A stretch of 64,000 nt of DNA from Phaeodactylum tricornutum CCAP 1055/1 (GCF_000150955.2 NC_011683.1:1-64000), one strand, 5' to 3'; numbered from the stretch's first letter, positions 42,477 through 55,274 are shown. Notes: a model not told the origin generated them from the letters alone. Numbers and translations are program-made.

Positions 42477-43317
42477 TCAGCTCTGTTCAGTTGTTCCTTC
42501 CACTTTGCGACTCAACGCCGACTCTATTGCATCTGTCCAGCCGGCTTTGCGTTCACGATATTTGATCAAGATGTCGAAAACGTGGTTGACGGTCAATATT
42601 CGAGTGCCTTGTATTGACTTGCAGTGATCGTCTAAGGGTAGTTTGGCTGTTCTCATTCTTTTTTTCGGCACGATGCAGCGTTGCATATTTCAACCGATTG
42701 CGGTCCACGATTCCACCGATTACGTAGATGCTGTCGTCATCCAAGTCTTCGAGAGAATTGTCTGAGTCGCTTGTGAGATAGACTAGCCTCTCTAATTTGC
42801 CTTCGAAGTGCTCTGCCAGCGGCTTCCCAATTGTATAGAACCCTCTACTTTTCCATTCGCTGAAACCAGTCACATTGGAAAGGTTGCTTAATGTCACACC
42901 ACCCAAACTTGTGACAGCAACGTACGAGGGATGCTGTGTTCGTTTGTTTATCGAGTAGCAGTAGCGGATTTGGGTTGCCAAGCTGTTGATTTCTTTTGAA
43001 CACATGTCTGCTTCAAAATCACAATCGATGCAAACTTCAAACGACGACCTCGCCTGGGACTCTTTTGCTAACCATTCTTGTTCCCGTCTTCTCTTCCCGT
43101 CACCACTCAACGTTCGCAATGCTTGCTGACATCGTTCTTCCTCTAAGTTCCTTCCCTCAGCTATTGCTTTGGCGTGTCTCGCCAGCTTCTTTTTGAGTTT
43201 ATTCACTTTCCGCAGTTCTTTCTTGCGATTGCGCGAAGCAATCCGTTTCATCTGCTTGTCGGAAAGTGGAATTGCTGAAGAATTGTCGGCTTGTTCATCA
43301 TCGACGCTTTGCTTCAT
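42477..43317 (-). CDS. TRM10: tRNA (guanine-9-N1)-methyltransferase TRM10, with one-base frame disruption
   Basis: TRM10/TRMT10 methylates N1 of guanine 9 in tRNA with a SPOUT-type fold. From ATG 43317 the frame gives a Lys/Arg-rich N-terminus. Family landmarks follow: C-I-D-C-D-F-E-A-D-M, I-R-Y-C-Y-S-I-N-K-R, Y-L-T-S-D-S-D, and Y-V-I-G-G-I-V-D-R-N-R with the SAM-site loop. After L-K-Y-A-T-L-H-R-A-E-K the conserved end (T-A-K-L-P-L, then V-N-H-V-F-D-I-L-I-K-Y) continues in the next frame, across a run of seven A on the coding strand (42659-42665). One base fewer would give 279 residues. No intron fits. Sequencing error, a strain-specific mutation and slippage are all possible. As written, the protein would lose its C-terminal helices. 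Confidence 0.88.
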
Positions 43318-43883
43318 GGACTACTATTACGGCTTTTCTATTTCAATTTCAATTTCAGCAACGTTCCGATGATCGGGAGGAGAGCTGGGCATCAAGAGAC
43401 GTATATCATCGGCAATCAGATAATTTGGGGGACTCGTGGAGTAGGCTTCGTTTACTGTGAAGCTGTACGCTAACTGAAAATAAAAGAGAAACCAATCACT
43501 CTCACAGTCAGTCGAGGCTAACAGTTCCTTCGCTGCTTTTTGCGGCGACGACCAACAATAACGCTGGCCGGCCTATAAATTGCTGTGATTCTTTTGAATT
43601 TAAAATACCAGCTGTAAGTCGATCGTGGTCGTCTGCCATCGTACGAGTACACTACTACCCTGACTGGCAGTGACAGAAAATGGAACCCATCGGAATGAGA
43701 CAGATGAAAAGACGCACTGCAAAAAGACAACGCATCGGACGCTACCAGTTGCGAGCGAGGACTTGACCTTTGACTACGACCACTTATGAATCAGTGATTG
43801 TCGGAGATAAAGCAAGCTGAACGCACTTTTTCTCTCCGCGAGTAACACCTCACGCATTCCTATTACAAGCCCGTTCCAGCACT
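43318..43883. promoter_or_regulatory. Divergent promoter region, TRM10 / ECM29
   Basis: 566 bases between opposite start codons. No named motif was picked out, and no frame here looks like a gene. Confidence 0.45.
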
Positions 43884-46800
43884 ATGTCGTCGTCGGATTC
43901 CGCGATTCAAGAGCGTTTACAAACGGCCGCTTCTGACCTTGCCTCGCTAGTTCGAGTTTCTCATCGACTAGCACTGGTAGATACAAGTGACCGGCTCCAG
44001 CAAGTCCTCGAAAAATTGCTCCCCCGCCTTTTGAAACGAATAGGTGACAATCATTTGGAGGCATCTAACAGCGAATCGGCACTAAAATCCGCACTTGACA
44101 AGATACATGTGAAACTAGTTGAAACCCTGTCCCACACGATGAAAAGAGTGCGAGAAGACAACGCGTGCAAATTGCCTTGCTTAGACATCTTGAAGCTGCT
44201 GCTAAATGAGAGCGAGCCCGGGAAAGATCAGGCCAGCTTGCCTGTCGCAAAGACCGCTGTCGATCCCTTTACTTTGAATTTGTCGCTCACTTTCTTAACG
44301 ATCGGTTTGCCACGATCGGACAGACTAGAGTTGGATTCTCTATGGCCCGGTCTTCTTGTCCTCGTCGGGCACACAGCAACACTGGAGGCTCTAGGCAACG
44401 CGACTAGACGATCGCAAGCCAACCAGTTGGCCCATTTGTTGCTACAATGCGTTGAAGGCTCGGTTCATCAAATTTCTTCCTCCGGAAAAGACAAACCTTC
44501 CACGGGCCCAACTATTTTCTCGGAAAACCTGAAGAGCTCCTTGCCTCTTTCGCGTCAGGCTTGTCGGGATCCAACTATCGCCCCAGTGTTTTATGATCTT
44601 CTCCTAGACGTGATTCTTTACCAGCCGACGGCGGGGAATGTCCCACCAAATGGCCTTTCGCAGGCTGGCTCGGAGCGGCTTCAAGAGGGTAACTCGCCAA
44701 GTGCACGCGACTGGGCAGCCGAGATGGCATCACGCACACGTCTCGTGCAACTCAAATTGTCAGTACTTGACATTATATCTCCCAGTCGACACTGGGCCTT
44801 GTTCTTGGGCACTCCGAGTCAAGAGAATTCCAATTCCCTTGGAGTGGCGCGGACAGTGGCATTGTTAGTGGCAGCAAGTGGAGATCCCATGCCAGATGTA
44901 GCCAGTAGAGCTGCATCTTATCTTAAGGCATACAGAGATTCTTTTCGGGGTCACATCTCTACCACAACACAGCTCTATGGTAATCCAATAGCTCTTTTTG
45001 TTGAGCTCCTCTCTCTCTGCTTGGGACAGGCCCAAGCGGAAGCGTCGCTTACTGGAATCGCAGGCTGGAAATCTACTCCTTTGGGGAAAACTGAGCCTAT
45101 GACAGCTACTGGGAACGTTCAGCTAGTTCTTTCAACTAGACGAAGGTCGTTGATTGACTCGCCAATGGCTTCCCTGGTATCTTTTGTTTCCTCGTCTCTT
45201 TTGGAATTGGATCCTGAACTATTGAATGATGTCAACGTGACACACGTTCGGGCTTTCGCTACTTTGGCTATTCAAGTCTCACTTCAATCATTAAGAAAAG
45301 TAGGTTCTCCGACAGGTTTATCTACGCAGCGTGCCAAACAATTTGTCGCGGCCGCCGAGCTTCTCAATACTTTGGCCGTTCGCCTTGTTGTCTGCTTTGA
45401 CTCGAAATTGCATGGAAGTGATGATTTAGCCAGTCTGATGGCACAAAGTTTGGTTGCGGCGTGTTCAGCTCTTAGCAGTATAGCGTCTCTGCAGCGTCCT
45501 CTGTCGGATAGTCTAGGGAGTGAAGGTAGTATAGCCATAAGAGATGCCTGTTACGGTGTTATTTGCTCACTTTCCCGATCGCAGTTCGCGTTGTTAAAGG
45601 AGGGCTACATATTTAACCAGGGCAGTCCAAGAGAAGAGCTGATGACGCCAATCACACAGTCGGTCAGCATTGAAACTGTAACCTTGTTGTTTGGATGTGC
45701 TTCGAAGGAATCGGAGAAGTTGCGTGCAAGGGCTGTCGCTGCTTTGGACGCCCTTTTGGGTGCTTATTGCCGCGTTTATACTGACAAAGATGTTGAACAA
45801 AGAAAGCAAGATACTGAGCATCAACGTGTGACCGAAAATCCGTGGATAGATGCTGCAACGAAGAAGAAAAAGCATGAATATACACCACCTGTGCATAATA
45901 TTGAACTTTCTCGGAGCCTCCTGCCGTTGCTGTGGACCTCCGCTCAAAGTTTCCAGCCAAAAGCTTCGCGCGTCGCAGCTGCTCGTTGGTCATCTGAGCT
46001 TCTCAGGAAGACGCAGCTTTCAACCGCCTGCCATTTACTATGCTTTCTTGCAGGAGATGGGGACGTAACTGCTGCATCAATTGCCAAGAAAGGATTGGGT
46101 TTATCAAAAGCCTCTTCGGGAATATCAACAACCGAAGTCGGAGAAAACTCCTTACCCGAATTCGGAGAGTTCGCTCAATTGGTTTTCCACAAAGGCCCAA
46201 GCTCGACCCTTGGACAGCTTCATCGATACTGGAGCTTCTCGTTTCAAGGCAAAGAAGCAGCACTAAGATTTGGACTTCGTTGCATGCTCAACGATCTATA
46301 CGATGCTGAAAATGATGCCATAAGTTTATTTCTCTCTACTTTGACGGAAACTCTTGAAATGTTCGCCCATGAAGCGACGAGGTCTTCATCCGCAGGTTCC
46401 TCGTTGAGTTTACTCGACGAGGTAAGCTCGTGCTTTCTAACAGTGCTTCAAACTTCACAGTTTGCCAGGCGTTCTATTTTGAATGCATCGTCATTTGGGT
46501 TGGCAGAGCTTGAGGCACTTGTTTTCAAGTCCAGTTCCTCTAAGGCTCGTAGACAACTTGCCGGGGCCCTTGGTGCGCTATATGAAGACACCAGTGTATC
46601 CAGGGACATAAATGCACAGCATAATGAAAACGGCAATCAAATTATAATGCTGAGCCTGGGTCGCTCGCTCGCTTTGTGTTCGGAAAACCTATACAGTTTG
46701 AACAGCAACGTATCTACAACAAGTCAAATTCACGGTGCCTCCTTTCTAGGCGGTCATTGTGTTCGGGCTCTGCGTTTAAAAAATGAAACAGATGTGAAGA

Positions 46801-49800
46801 CAGGAAAACATTGGGAGGCAGCAGCCATGATAGCGTCGCACCTAGCGAAGGGCACCACATGTTCTGATGATACGGTTGGGAACGCGTGTGCTGACAGTTT
46901 GGCTATAGCCATGTCTTATGATACTTCAGACGCGCCTCCCTTACACGTACGTTTGCACCAGGACAGCGCAATGGTGCTCAATAGTATTGCAGACGCAGTG
47001 ACCAAATATGGGCATGGGGATCTAATGGACGCTCCACGCGTAGCAAAACTTGTCGTGGCGGCAGGTCAATGCCTTGCGGCCACGACCATTATCGCTGAGT
47101 CCTTGGAGCAATTGGAGCTTGCCGTACCACGATATAGGTGTTTTCAAGCAATTCTTTTGCTCTTAGGCTCAACTTCTTACAGGAAGGATGAAGAAATCGC
47201 ACTCGTCGCCGGAGAGGCATTGGCTCTGTACAGCGACGCCTACAGCCCTGTTAACGCTACTTACGGGAAATTAGACGCAAACAACTGGCCTCACGACTAC
47301 TCGGAAGACTACGCCCGCCAGCTCCCACCGCACAGTCAAACCCTTTACGTTCTGCTCAGAAAGTACCGTTATTTGTCAAGTCCCCATGAACGAACGTCGT
47401 CGGCCCAGGCTCTCCTAGCATTGGTTGGAAGATGCGCTGGAAGGGTGAGTCTATAAATGAAACCAAATATCATTTTGTAGCGTTCGATGTCTTACAAATC
47501 ATATTCTGCTCATTCGTGGTTGAAGGTCCAAGCTGACAGGAAGTATGCTAGTAGATTTTTGCCTCAATCTCTTCTCCTGCGCTTGGATGAGATTCAGCAG
47601 GCCTTTATTGGGCTGTTGGCTGACCCTAAAAGCAAGCATCTGTCAAGAGAGAGCTGTTGTCTTGGCTTAGCGGCGTGTAGAGGATTGGCCGGATCTTCGA
47701 CATCACAAGCAACAACTAGTGAGAAGCTCAACCTAAGGCTACTTCATGCCTTTGGCCAATCGACCAATTTCGGCGGAAGTGCACTTATGGAAACTTCTGT
47801 GCAAGCCACACAGAGAAGAGAAGCTGACCAGGAAGGGAACTCATCAGCACGAGAGCTGATGGAGCGCTTCGGAATTGAAGACGAAACCGGTGGTACGTCT
47901 GGAATGGGAGAAGCAGCTTTAGGGGCATATAGGGAGATGGCATCAGCAAGCGTTTCCCTGGGCAGGCCTGAAATCTTGTACGCACTACTTGTGCTTTCTG
48001 TATCGCACAGTGTTTGGTTCTCAAAAGAAGCGCTCGAGAAGTATAGTGCTGCTGCTCTACTGGGAAATGACACGTTTGGCGGGTCGCGAATGCATTCCAC
48101 TGAGATACGGAGTGCTCTTCGCCCACATTTGGGAAAGCTGCTCCCGAGATTGCTAAGAGCTTGCCATGACCCAAATAAGCAGACTCGCGAGCAAATGTCG
48201 TTTTTGTGGAACGGCCTGACCGGTGGCGGTACAGAATCACGCCAGATTATCTCCATCTACTTTGACTCTACTCTAGACACCCTTTTGGAAGCTGCTACCA
48301 ATAAACTATGGAGGGCTAGAGCTGGAGCTTGCGGTGCTTTGACTGAAATAATTGCAGGGCGAGACTGGTATTCCTTGGGCGGAGGCCCTCCGATTCTGAA
48401 CGATGATGATCTCTTTGGTACGGGTCATATCTCCGCCGGAGTACGCTTATTGCGTTTATGGCGTGTGGCAATGCGCTCTTTGGATGACGTACGCGGTGCT
48501 GTGAGAGAAAGGGGCGAGGCACTTGGCCGGGGACTTCGAGCTCTAACAATTCGTCTTTGCGACAATTCTCTATCCGACACAAAATCTGGAGCCAAGCGAT
48601 CTCGAGAGAACCTTGCAGTACACGAGCGAGACGCAAGTGCGGCAGCAGCGACATCAATCAGATGGCTTGTGCGTCATGGCTTGAACCAAAGTTGTCCAGA
48701 GGCAAGCGGCCTCTCTGTTTCCACACTTGTTGAGGTTGTTCAAATGGTGAGACCGCGAATATTGGAACCCATCCTTCCTCTATTACTACGCTCTTTACTG
48801 CTAGCCATGTCTGGGCTGGAACCAGCGGCTCTCAACTTTTTGCAGCTTCGAACTCAGGATCAAGCTGGACTTGAGCGCCTGAGGCTACAACTGGCTCAGA
48901 CGGGCCCTCTTGCATCTGCTGTCTCCAAGTGCGTGGACCTGCTCCCCAGCGTTTCCATAAAGACGCAGCGGGAAGTCATCACAGAGTTGGACTCTACCCT
49001 TCGCCTTTCTGCAGGTTTTGCATCCCGGGCCGCAACTGCGGATGCTGTATCCATGCTCTGCAACACGTGTCCAGATGCTTTTCGATTTGCTGGGGTTCCG
49101 AGTGGTCTACACCCAACAGTGAGACTTCTCCGTGCTTTCTATTTCGCCGCAGAGCGAGAGAGAGGCCAGGGTGCCAAAGACAAAATGATACATTCTCTAG
49201 GTAGCCTAGCTGCCCTGTGCCCTGGGGGGTCTGTTCGATCGTTGGCTGCACGTGCATGTGATAATTACAACAGAAGCACGGGGAATAATGACGACCCAGC
49301 AGCGAGAAAAGCAGCAGCATCTGCTCTTCGAGCGATTGCAGTTCGAGCATCAAGCCAATTTTCAGATGGCGGGACATCCGATATTTGGCGACGGCGTGTT
49401 TTGCCAGTCGCTTTTGTTGGAAAGCAAGATTCAGACTCATCTGTTCGGACTATGTGGACAGAAGTTTGGAAAGAAGGAGAGTGCGCTGTTTCTTTTGGAA
49501 AGGCTGTTTGCGGAACTAGTTTAGAGGAGCAAATTTTGACAGAGATTGTACGCGAATGCAATTCGGCTCTGGGCGATGTGTCGTGGTCGCGCAGAGTAGC
49601 TGGATCCAAAACGCTGATTGGTTTGTCCAAAGCTGGAGTTCTTGGGCCGACTTCGAAAAGCTCTAATCAGGGGGATTCGTATCTTCGAGCAAAGCGAAGA
49701 GCAATGGCAAGCGCTTCAGCTCTGACAGTCTGCATCAAAGTTCTGCAGAAACGCAGGCTGTGGACCGGAAAGGCCACTGTACTTTCAGCCGCCATATCTA

Positions 49801-50934
49801 TTTGTACTTGTTGGATCAAGCCTCAATTCGACGCTGGCATAGACCAGAGCCTTTTACTTGGTTTTGAAGGTAATTCTGAGATGTGCCCATGGAAACCAAT
49901 CACGCACGTGGCCCGTGATGGGGATCTTTTGAAAGAGGACAGTTACTTCTTGTCAGAAAATGCGAATACGGAGGAGGATATTCCCTGTTGTTCGAATAAT
50001 ACCGAGAATTCTACTGAAGGGACCTCTTCAGTATTTGACTTCATGGAGTGCGATAAGAATGCCGAATCAGAAGAGGTTACGCCATCGACACTGAACGAAA
50101 ACCAGATTAGAACCGCCTCTCTAACCGGGATCCTTCGTTTCCTTGCGAGAGAGGGCATGGTGACCGACTACTCGCAAAACGACACCGATTCTGATGAGTG
50201 CTTGCCATACAAGCTTGCCGCAATGGGGGGATTTGTCGACCTTCTTCAAGAAATTCCGCCTTCAATGGCTTCGTACCGAATGGAACTCTATGAGCTGATA
50301 TCTGATTGTCTCCTGAGCCCCTTTGACGGGTCCTTTCGTAAGGATCCAAAGACGTCGAAGCAGCCGCCCGTGCTGCTAGCTGCTGCCCTCAAGGGTTGGT
50401 GTGGACTTTTCTGGGAAGGAGTAGGGGCAATAAAAGGCACCCCTGAAACTGCAGATGCCGTGTTTGTTGCAAAATTGCTTCGACAAGCCGGAGGAAAGCA
50501 GCAATCGGCATGGACGTTGAGAGAAATAGCTCCGTTATCTGCAGGGCGCTATGTTGGGCTTTGCGGTTTGGATGCGCTTCGGAACTACCAATTCGTTTCT
50601 ACTTTAGCCGACATCGTCCGATTTGCCCTAGAAGACAAAAAATTTTGGCGTGTGAGGTAAGTTGTTGGAAAATGCGCTACGGCCAGAGTGGTACCCTCCA
50701 GCAAACTCACGCAGGTCGTTCGGTTTGACTGTGAGTTCTAGATTTGCGGGACTACAGCTTTTGACGAAACTCGTCGGCAGGGTTAATACCGGACCGAAGG
50801 AACTGGTTCTCGACGCTCTGCTCCCTTTTAAGGAAATTTTTCTTCTTCTAGCAAAATCAATGTTAAGAGACTCCGAAGCCCAGATTACTGCTTTAAGCAG
50901 CGAGTTGGTAAGCAGCATGGCATGGTGGCCATAG
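43884..50934 (+). CDS. ECM29: Proteasome adaptor ECM29 (HEAT-repeat protein)
   Basis: Three exons in the preferred model (43884-47444, 47526-50656, 50715-50934) join to 2303 residues, all HEAT-like helical repeats. ECM29 clamps the 26S proteasome regulatory and core particles together and links proteasomes to membranes or stress responses. The N-terminus (D-R-L-Q-Q-V-L-E-K-L-L-P-R-L-L-K-R-I) and the middle (G-E-A-A-L-G-A-Y-R-E-M-A-S-A, then L-L-P-R-L-L-R-A-C-H-D-P-N) match the family. It is longer than the human protein (about 1845 residues), with Ser-rich insertions. The first intron is ambiguous. GTGAGT at 47445 can join in frame either to AG at 47525 (81 nt) or to TTTTGTAG at 47480 (36 nt); I prefer the usual length. 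The 58-nt second intron is short, and the last exon ends at TAG 50934. Confidence 0.88.
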
Positions 50935-51139
50935 CCACAAAGGGCGCTAGACCGAAGTACTTCATTCATTCGCTGTCAATGCCATCTGCGTTGCATTGTG
51001 TGAAACAAATACCCGGCATGGTAAGGGGTATGAAAAAAAGATTGCATCCACTCTTCTGGTATTCTTGGTCAAACCTGGAATGGAGCCAGACGTTGGAGTG
51101 CGACGCGACCTTTCTTCCCAGTGAGCGTGACTTTGTGTG

Positions 51140-52120
51140 TTACTTAAGAACAACAGCAGCACCGCACCTCTCGGAACAAGACTTTGTTTTCCTGCCTTTA
51201 CTTTTCATATAATTTCGGGCGACACGGGCATTCCATGAATCGAAAGTAATCTGTCGCCTTGTCGGGACAATTTGTAGTAAATCCGATGGCGGGCTCGTCA
51301 AACTTGCTCCTCCGTTAGGTCGAGCGAAAAGAGTGGCAGCCATACGTTTTCGGATTCGACTGGCTTCCGGAGATTGGGTGACACTATGGCAGCATGCTGG
51401 AAAGTACCCGCCGGAAATCCGGGAAAGTATAGACCCGACTAAAACAATAGCAACAGCATGGCCAGAATATGGTACCTCCGCCCAAGACCGTTCCCCATCG
51501 GGACCTAAAATACTGTATCGCAAACCTTGAGATCCAGCTTGTTTCCCGGGACGATCATGAATGATCACAGACACGATAGACGGATCAGTATGAGTCGGCA
51601 GCAGGTAAATATCCTCTTTGCCTTCCGTTTGTGCATCTTCAAAAGTGTAGTTTTTAATATGCCATTGACTGCTAGAGCGTATCGGGCCTAAAGTTGTCTC
51701 GAACCAGTCGAGAGGAATATTTAGAAACCGCTCCAAACCAGCTAAAACACAACGAGCAATTTTGTGTAGGAGATCTTTCATGTCGCTACTGCTTTCCCGA
51801 AACTCGGGCACTCCCTTCACACGAATATCGTTATTGTCTGAAAAAACAAATCCCTCCCTGTAGTCGTTGTACCGACTTAAGCTGTTGCTGGATGCTGCTG
51901 GGTGATATCCGGTGGCATGAGCGGAATCCGCCGTTGCTTGAATTTGAGGTGCAACATCTGGGTCGTCGGCGATTATCTCAAACGCTTTTCGTGCGTTTGC
52001 GAAAGCAGCCCGTTGAACGGTCTCGTTCGCTAGGTCAACCATTGAAATTCCGTGGCGCAACTCTATCACGACGTTGTCCCAAACGGACTCGGTCGAAGGT
52101 ACGGCTTCCGAAGCGTCCAT
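51140..52120 (-). CDS. 2-oxoglutarate/Fe(II)-dependent oxygenase, isopenicillin-N-synthase type
   Basis: Single exon, 326 residues. The frame opens at a TTG (52144), but the first ATG, in a good TTCACG context, is 52120. Iron ligands are H177 and D179 (L-P-T-H-T-D-P) and H245 (A-C-C-H-S-V-T). R259 in K-R-M-A-A-T-L-F fills the 2-oxoglutarate-binding R-x-S position, with Ala in place of Ser. The N-terminal part, with an E-x-x-x-x-M-x-D-L-L-H helix, is also as in plant DIOX enzymes. These enzymes hydroxylate, desaturate or close rings in small molecules. The substrate cannot be told. The 3' end faces that of ECM29 across about 200 bases. Confidence 0.85.
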   Translation of the reverse strand: MDASEAVPSTESVWDNVVIELRHGISMVDLANETVQRAAFANARKAFEIIADDPDVAPQIQATADSAHATGYHPAASSNSLSRYNDYREGFVFSDNNDIRVKGVPEFRESSSDMKDLLHKIARCVLAGLERFLNIPLDWFETTLGPIRSSSQWHIKNYTFEDAQTEGKEDIYLLPTHTDPSIVSVIIHDRPGKQAGSQGLRYSILGPDGERSWAEVPYSGHAVAIVLVGSILSRISGGYFPACCHSVTQSPEASRIRKRMAATLFARPNGGASLTSPPSDLLQIVPTRRQITFDSWNARVARNYMKSKGRKTKSCSERCGAAVVLK

Positions 52121-52505
52121 CGTGAAAAGAAACCTACGGTTCAAACTCCTCTAGAGAGTGAGCGCTGATATCTCGCTGTCGTTTCGGTTCACAATCAAGG
52201 GTGAGTATTTTCGGTCGTTCACGTGAGTTTCTCGGATGAGCAGCAGCAATACAGTGACATCGAATCCGATTATAGATTATATGAAATTTAACTGTAAATA
52301 GAAATAAAATGGGAGTATAACGGATAGATATGGCGTTGCGGTCTAAGAGCGAAGACGACCATACGTGGGGTTCTTACATTAGAAAGTGAGGTGAAAAAGC
52401 AGAATTAACATTAACGATAGCTCTATTCCATTGATCTACTCGAGTCAATGTCCACCAGCAGCTGCAAAGAGAAACAACATGCTTCAATATGTTAGCACTC
52501 ACATG
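52121..52505. other. Intergenic region, tandem minus-strand genes
   Basis: 5' flank of the oxygenase gene and 3' flank of the oxidoreductase gene. No coding or repeat signal seen. Confidence 0.5.
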
Positions 52506-54634
52506 TCAGTCGTTCATAAACTTTTTCCAGGCAAGAATATAAGCTTGGATCCAGCCAATTTTGGGATCCTCATCTGTTATACACCCAGCAAAGTGTGCAA
52601 TGAACGCCAAGGTCAGCTTCAGGGCTCGCAAATGACCCAGAACTGCAATTGCTCCAAAGCAGCCTCCGTACATGGCACCGCAAACTGCAGGCAAAAACGC
52701 GTCCGACCCCGCCAGATATAGACCAGGAATAGATGTGTGAGGAGATGTTGTCCACCTGCGGTTGCTTTTAGCAAACATAGAAGGAAGACACTTCGTTCCG
52801 TAGCTCCCAGCACAAAATGAGTTCAGGTACGTTTGCTCCGACAAAGGAGTTCCGAGAAAGCTGAATTCAATCTTATCCTTCACTTCTGGTACAAACTCGA
52901 AGAGGATTTCCAACAGATGTTTGCTCAGCTTTTCCTTGAACTCCTCGTAGTCGGAACCCCTATTGTGCACTGGTTTATCTTGCCATTTCTCGAACCACTC
53001 CCAAAGACCATCTGAAATGAGGATGCAATTGCTTACTCCCGGAAATCTCTGCTTCCAGCTTGTATCCTTTGTGCAGGGGAATCCACTAAAAGGCAAAAAG
53101 TCAAAAAGACAGTTAGAAGTAATTACCAAGTTTGTACACCCCTACACAGTTCTCTCCTTCATACATACATATAGACTGTTGGGGGCCGCTGACCAACAGG
53201 ATCGGTAAAGTAGGCCTCAAAGGCATCGTCAATGTCATAAGAATTGAAATACCACAGATTGTGGGCTGGTAACTTCAGCTCGGTCGGGTCCCCTTTGATC
53301 TTGCAAAAGAGGAAAATATGACCGTTGCTCTGTTGGATGGTTCGTTTTTCCGGATCTTGAAACTCCTTTACTTGTGCAAGGTCTTGAGGCAACAAGTTAT
53401 TGTATAAATTGTATACTGAAGTCGCACATACCACCGCTTTCGCCCGGAGCTCGGTCACTGGCACTTGGGCGCGCTCGGCATCGGATTTACATTCCGCCAA
53501 GGCCGACGTGTTGCTCACGCGAACTCCAACGGCGCGTCCGTGCTCGAGGATAATTTCTCGAACGGTCGCGTCCGTCAATACCTCACCGCCAAATTCTCGC
53601 ACCATACTAGAGCTTCGGACCGAAATTTGCTGCGTCGGACCAACGCAGTAGCACGCTCCATCTTGATAGTGCGCCATAGTAACTCCGTGTGCCGCCATGG
53701 TCGCATCACGTGGCTGCACTGCGTAATCGCCAATTGGATGAGTCAAGACAGCCTTTAGGCGACGAATAGAAGGATCTGGTTCGGATCCAGCAGGCGCCGG
53801 GGGGCAGCCATCCTTGAGAAGCTCTTCTATCGTCAGCCCCAGATTGAGCATTCCGTATTGTACATCTCGGACAGTCATGGCTGCGAACTTCATGAGACGA
53901 TCAATCCTGGACCGCACGAGAAAGTGCATCCACGAAGGCAACACCCGAGAGATTCCGAGTGCTGTAAAGCCACTGTTAATATCTGTGCACAAATCCATGT
54001 ATAATCTTGCTCTTTTTTCGAGCTCCCGGTGTTCAGGGTCAATACTGGCCAAAACGCTTTGAATTGTCTCGTCCGCACCGCTCACGAAGCGGTACGACGA
54101 CTCGTTCGGGACGCCAAGTTTAACGAAATCGTCCGGAGGAAAGATGACTTCATCGTAGGGATCCTGTAGTGGAGTCCACTTCTGCAGACCTTGCGTCATA
54201 AAATGCATGATGGCACCCGGTCGGCAGGTCGATCGCCCCATTCCTGCCGACGTGTAGTGTAAGCCGGTGTCCCACTCACAGCCGCGATCGCGAAAGGAAT
54301 GGGTACATCCCCCCGTTTTGGTGTGTTGCTCCAGAATCAGGACGCGCTGCCCAGATTGGGCCAACAGGTTGGCGCAGGCGCAACCTCCCGATCCGGATCC
54401 AATCACAATGGTGTCAAACCGACGTTGCTTGCCGTTTTCCAGCACAAGCTCCGGCCGAAAGCGACTCGCTCGCCGCGGATGCAGTTTGACTCGTCGAGCG
54501 GGCCAGTGGAACAACCAAACCAGAAAACCTACCCAAATTAGCACTGGTGCGAGTATCCAAAAAGGAATCTTCGGCAACGTCGTGGCCAGAGGTAGAAAGG
54601 CTTCGGGCGATATCATGCTCGTGATCTGCTGCAT
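52506..54634 (-). CDS. FAD oxidoreductase, RetSat/CRTISO-like
   Basis: Two exons on the minus strand, 54634-53169 and 53085-52506, with an 83-nt intron (GTATGT to TAG); 681 residues. The splice restores V-Y-I-G-F-P-C-T-K-D, the expected F-P-x-x-K-D motif of the family. A hydrophobic helix at residues 24-43 precedes the FAD-binding G-S-G-S-G-G (79-84) and L-E-Q-H-T-K-T-G-G-C. The C-terminus has P-G-L-Y-L-A-G-S-D-A-F. Relatives are retinol saturase (all-trans-retinol 13,14-reductase) and plant carotenoid isomerase. A membrane-bound role in carotenoid or other isoprenoid metabolism is likely, but saturase and isomerase cannot be told apart here. No plastid leader is obvious, as the N-terminus is a plain anchor. 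Confidence 0.88.
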
Positions 54635-54744
54635 TCGTCGGAATTTGTTTTTGCTTTTTTTATTTCTAGTGTTCGGATATTTTATGGGAAAGCGACGGAA
54701 CTACGGGAGGAAGCTTAGGTTGACTGACTCCACGCTTCGCATTT

Positions 54745-55274
54745 TTAAATGTTCTCGACACGATTCGGCGTCACCGAGAGTTCTGGATCGGCCAATCGCG
54801 TACCGCTGATGCGGAAACAGAGTGGTCCCTTTGCGTTGTCCGACTGACTGTATAGTGATCCCGGCGCTGCATCAATGTTTGACATGGGAAAAGGATCCAT
54901 GCAGTCCAACCAAATGGACCGCAGGCTTTGTCCAGACGACGAACGGTAGCGCCAAATTTCTTCAAAAGCCGGGATTTGCCTTGCCAATTCGCCATACACA
55001 GTGCCTTAGCAGCCGTAGCAGCCCATTCGAAAAGCCGGTCGACCTCGTTACCAATCCAGCCTCGAAATGCACCGAGGAAAGCGGAAACCTCATCTTGTTG
55101 AAAGGTCGGATCACGTTGGAGACTACGCAAAACGACGACGCACACTGTTTTGGGTTCGGGTTCTCTGTGAGGTAAACTTGACACGGTGAAAAATGGCGCA
55201 ATCCGTGTGTTCGCAAGTTGACATAAAAATAACGGCGAATTTAAAAAGAATTTGAAAAGGAATGTTCTGGACAT
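54745..55274 (-). CDS. Hypothetical protein, two-exon model
   Basis: Two overlapping minus-strand frames both look coding. A GT-AG intron of 47 nt (55051-55005) joins 55274-55052 to 55004-54745 in one frame of 160 residues, reading through F-R-G-W-I-G-T-V-Y-G-E-L-A-R-Q-I-P. The intron is shorter than others in this window, so this is a weak model. No family is recognised. Opposing plus-strand frames (54822-55175) overlap it. It lies upstream of, and on the same strand as, the RetSat-like gene. Confidence 0.35.

Noticed and set aside
54822-55175. Plus-strand 117-codon frame antisense to the 54745-55274 model
   Set aside because: The minus-strand reading has the more protein-like composition and a consistent spliced frame; both cannot be assumed real.
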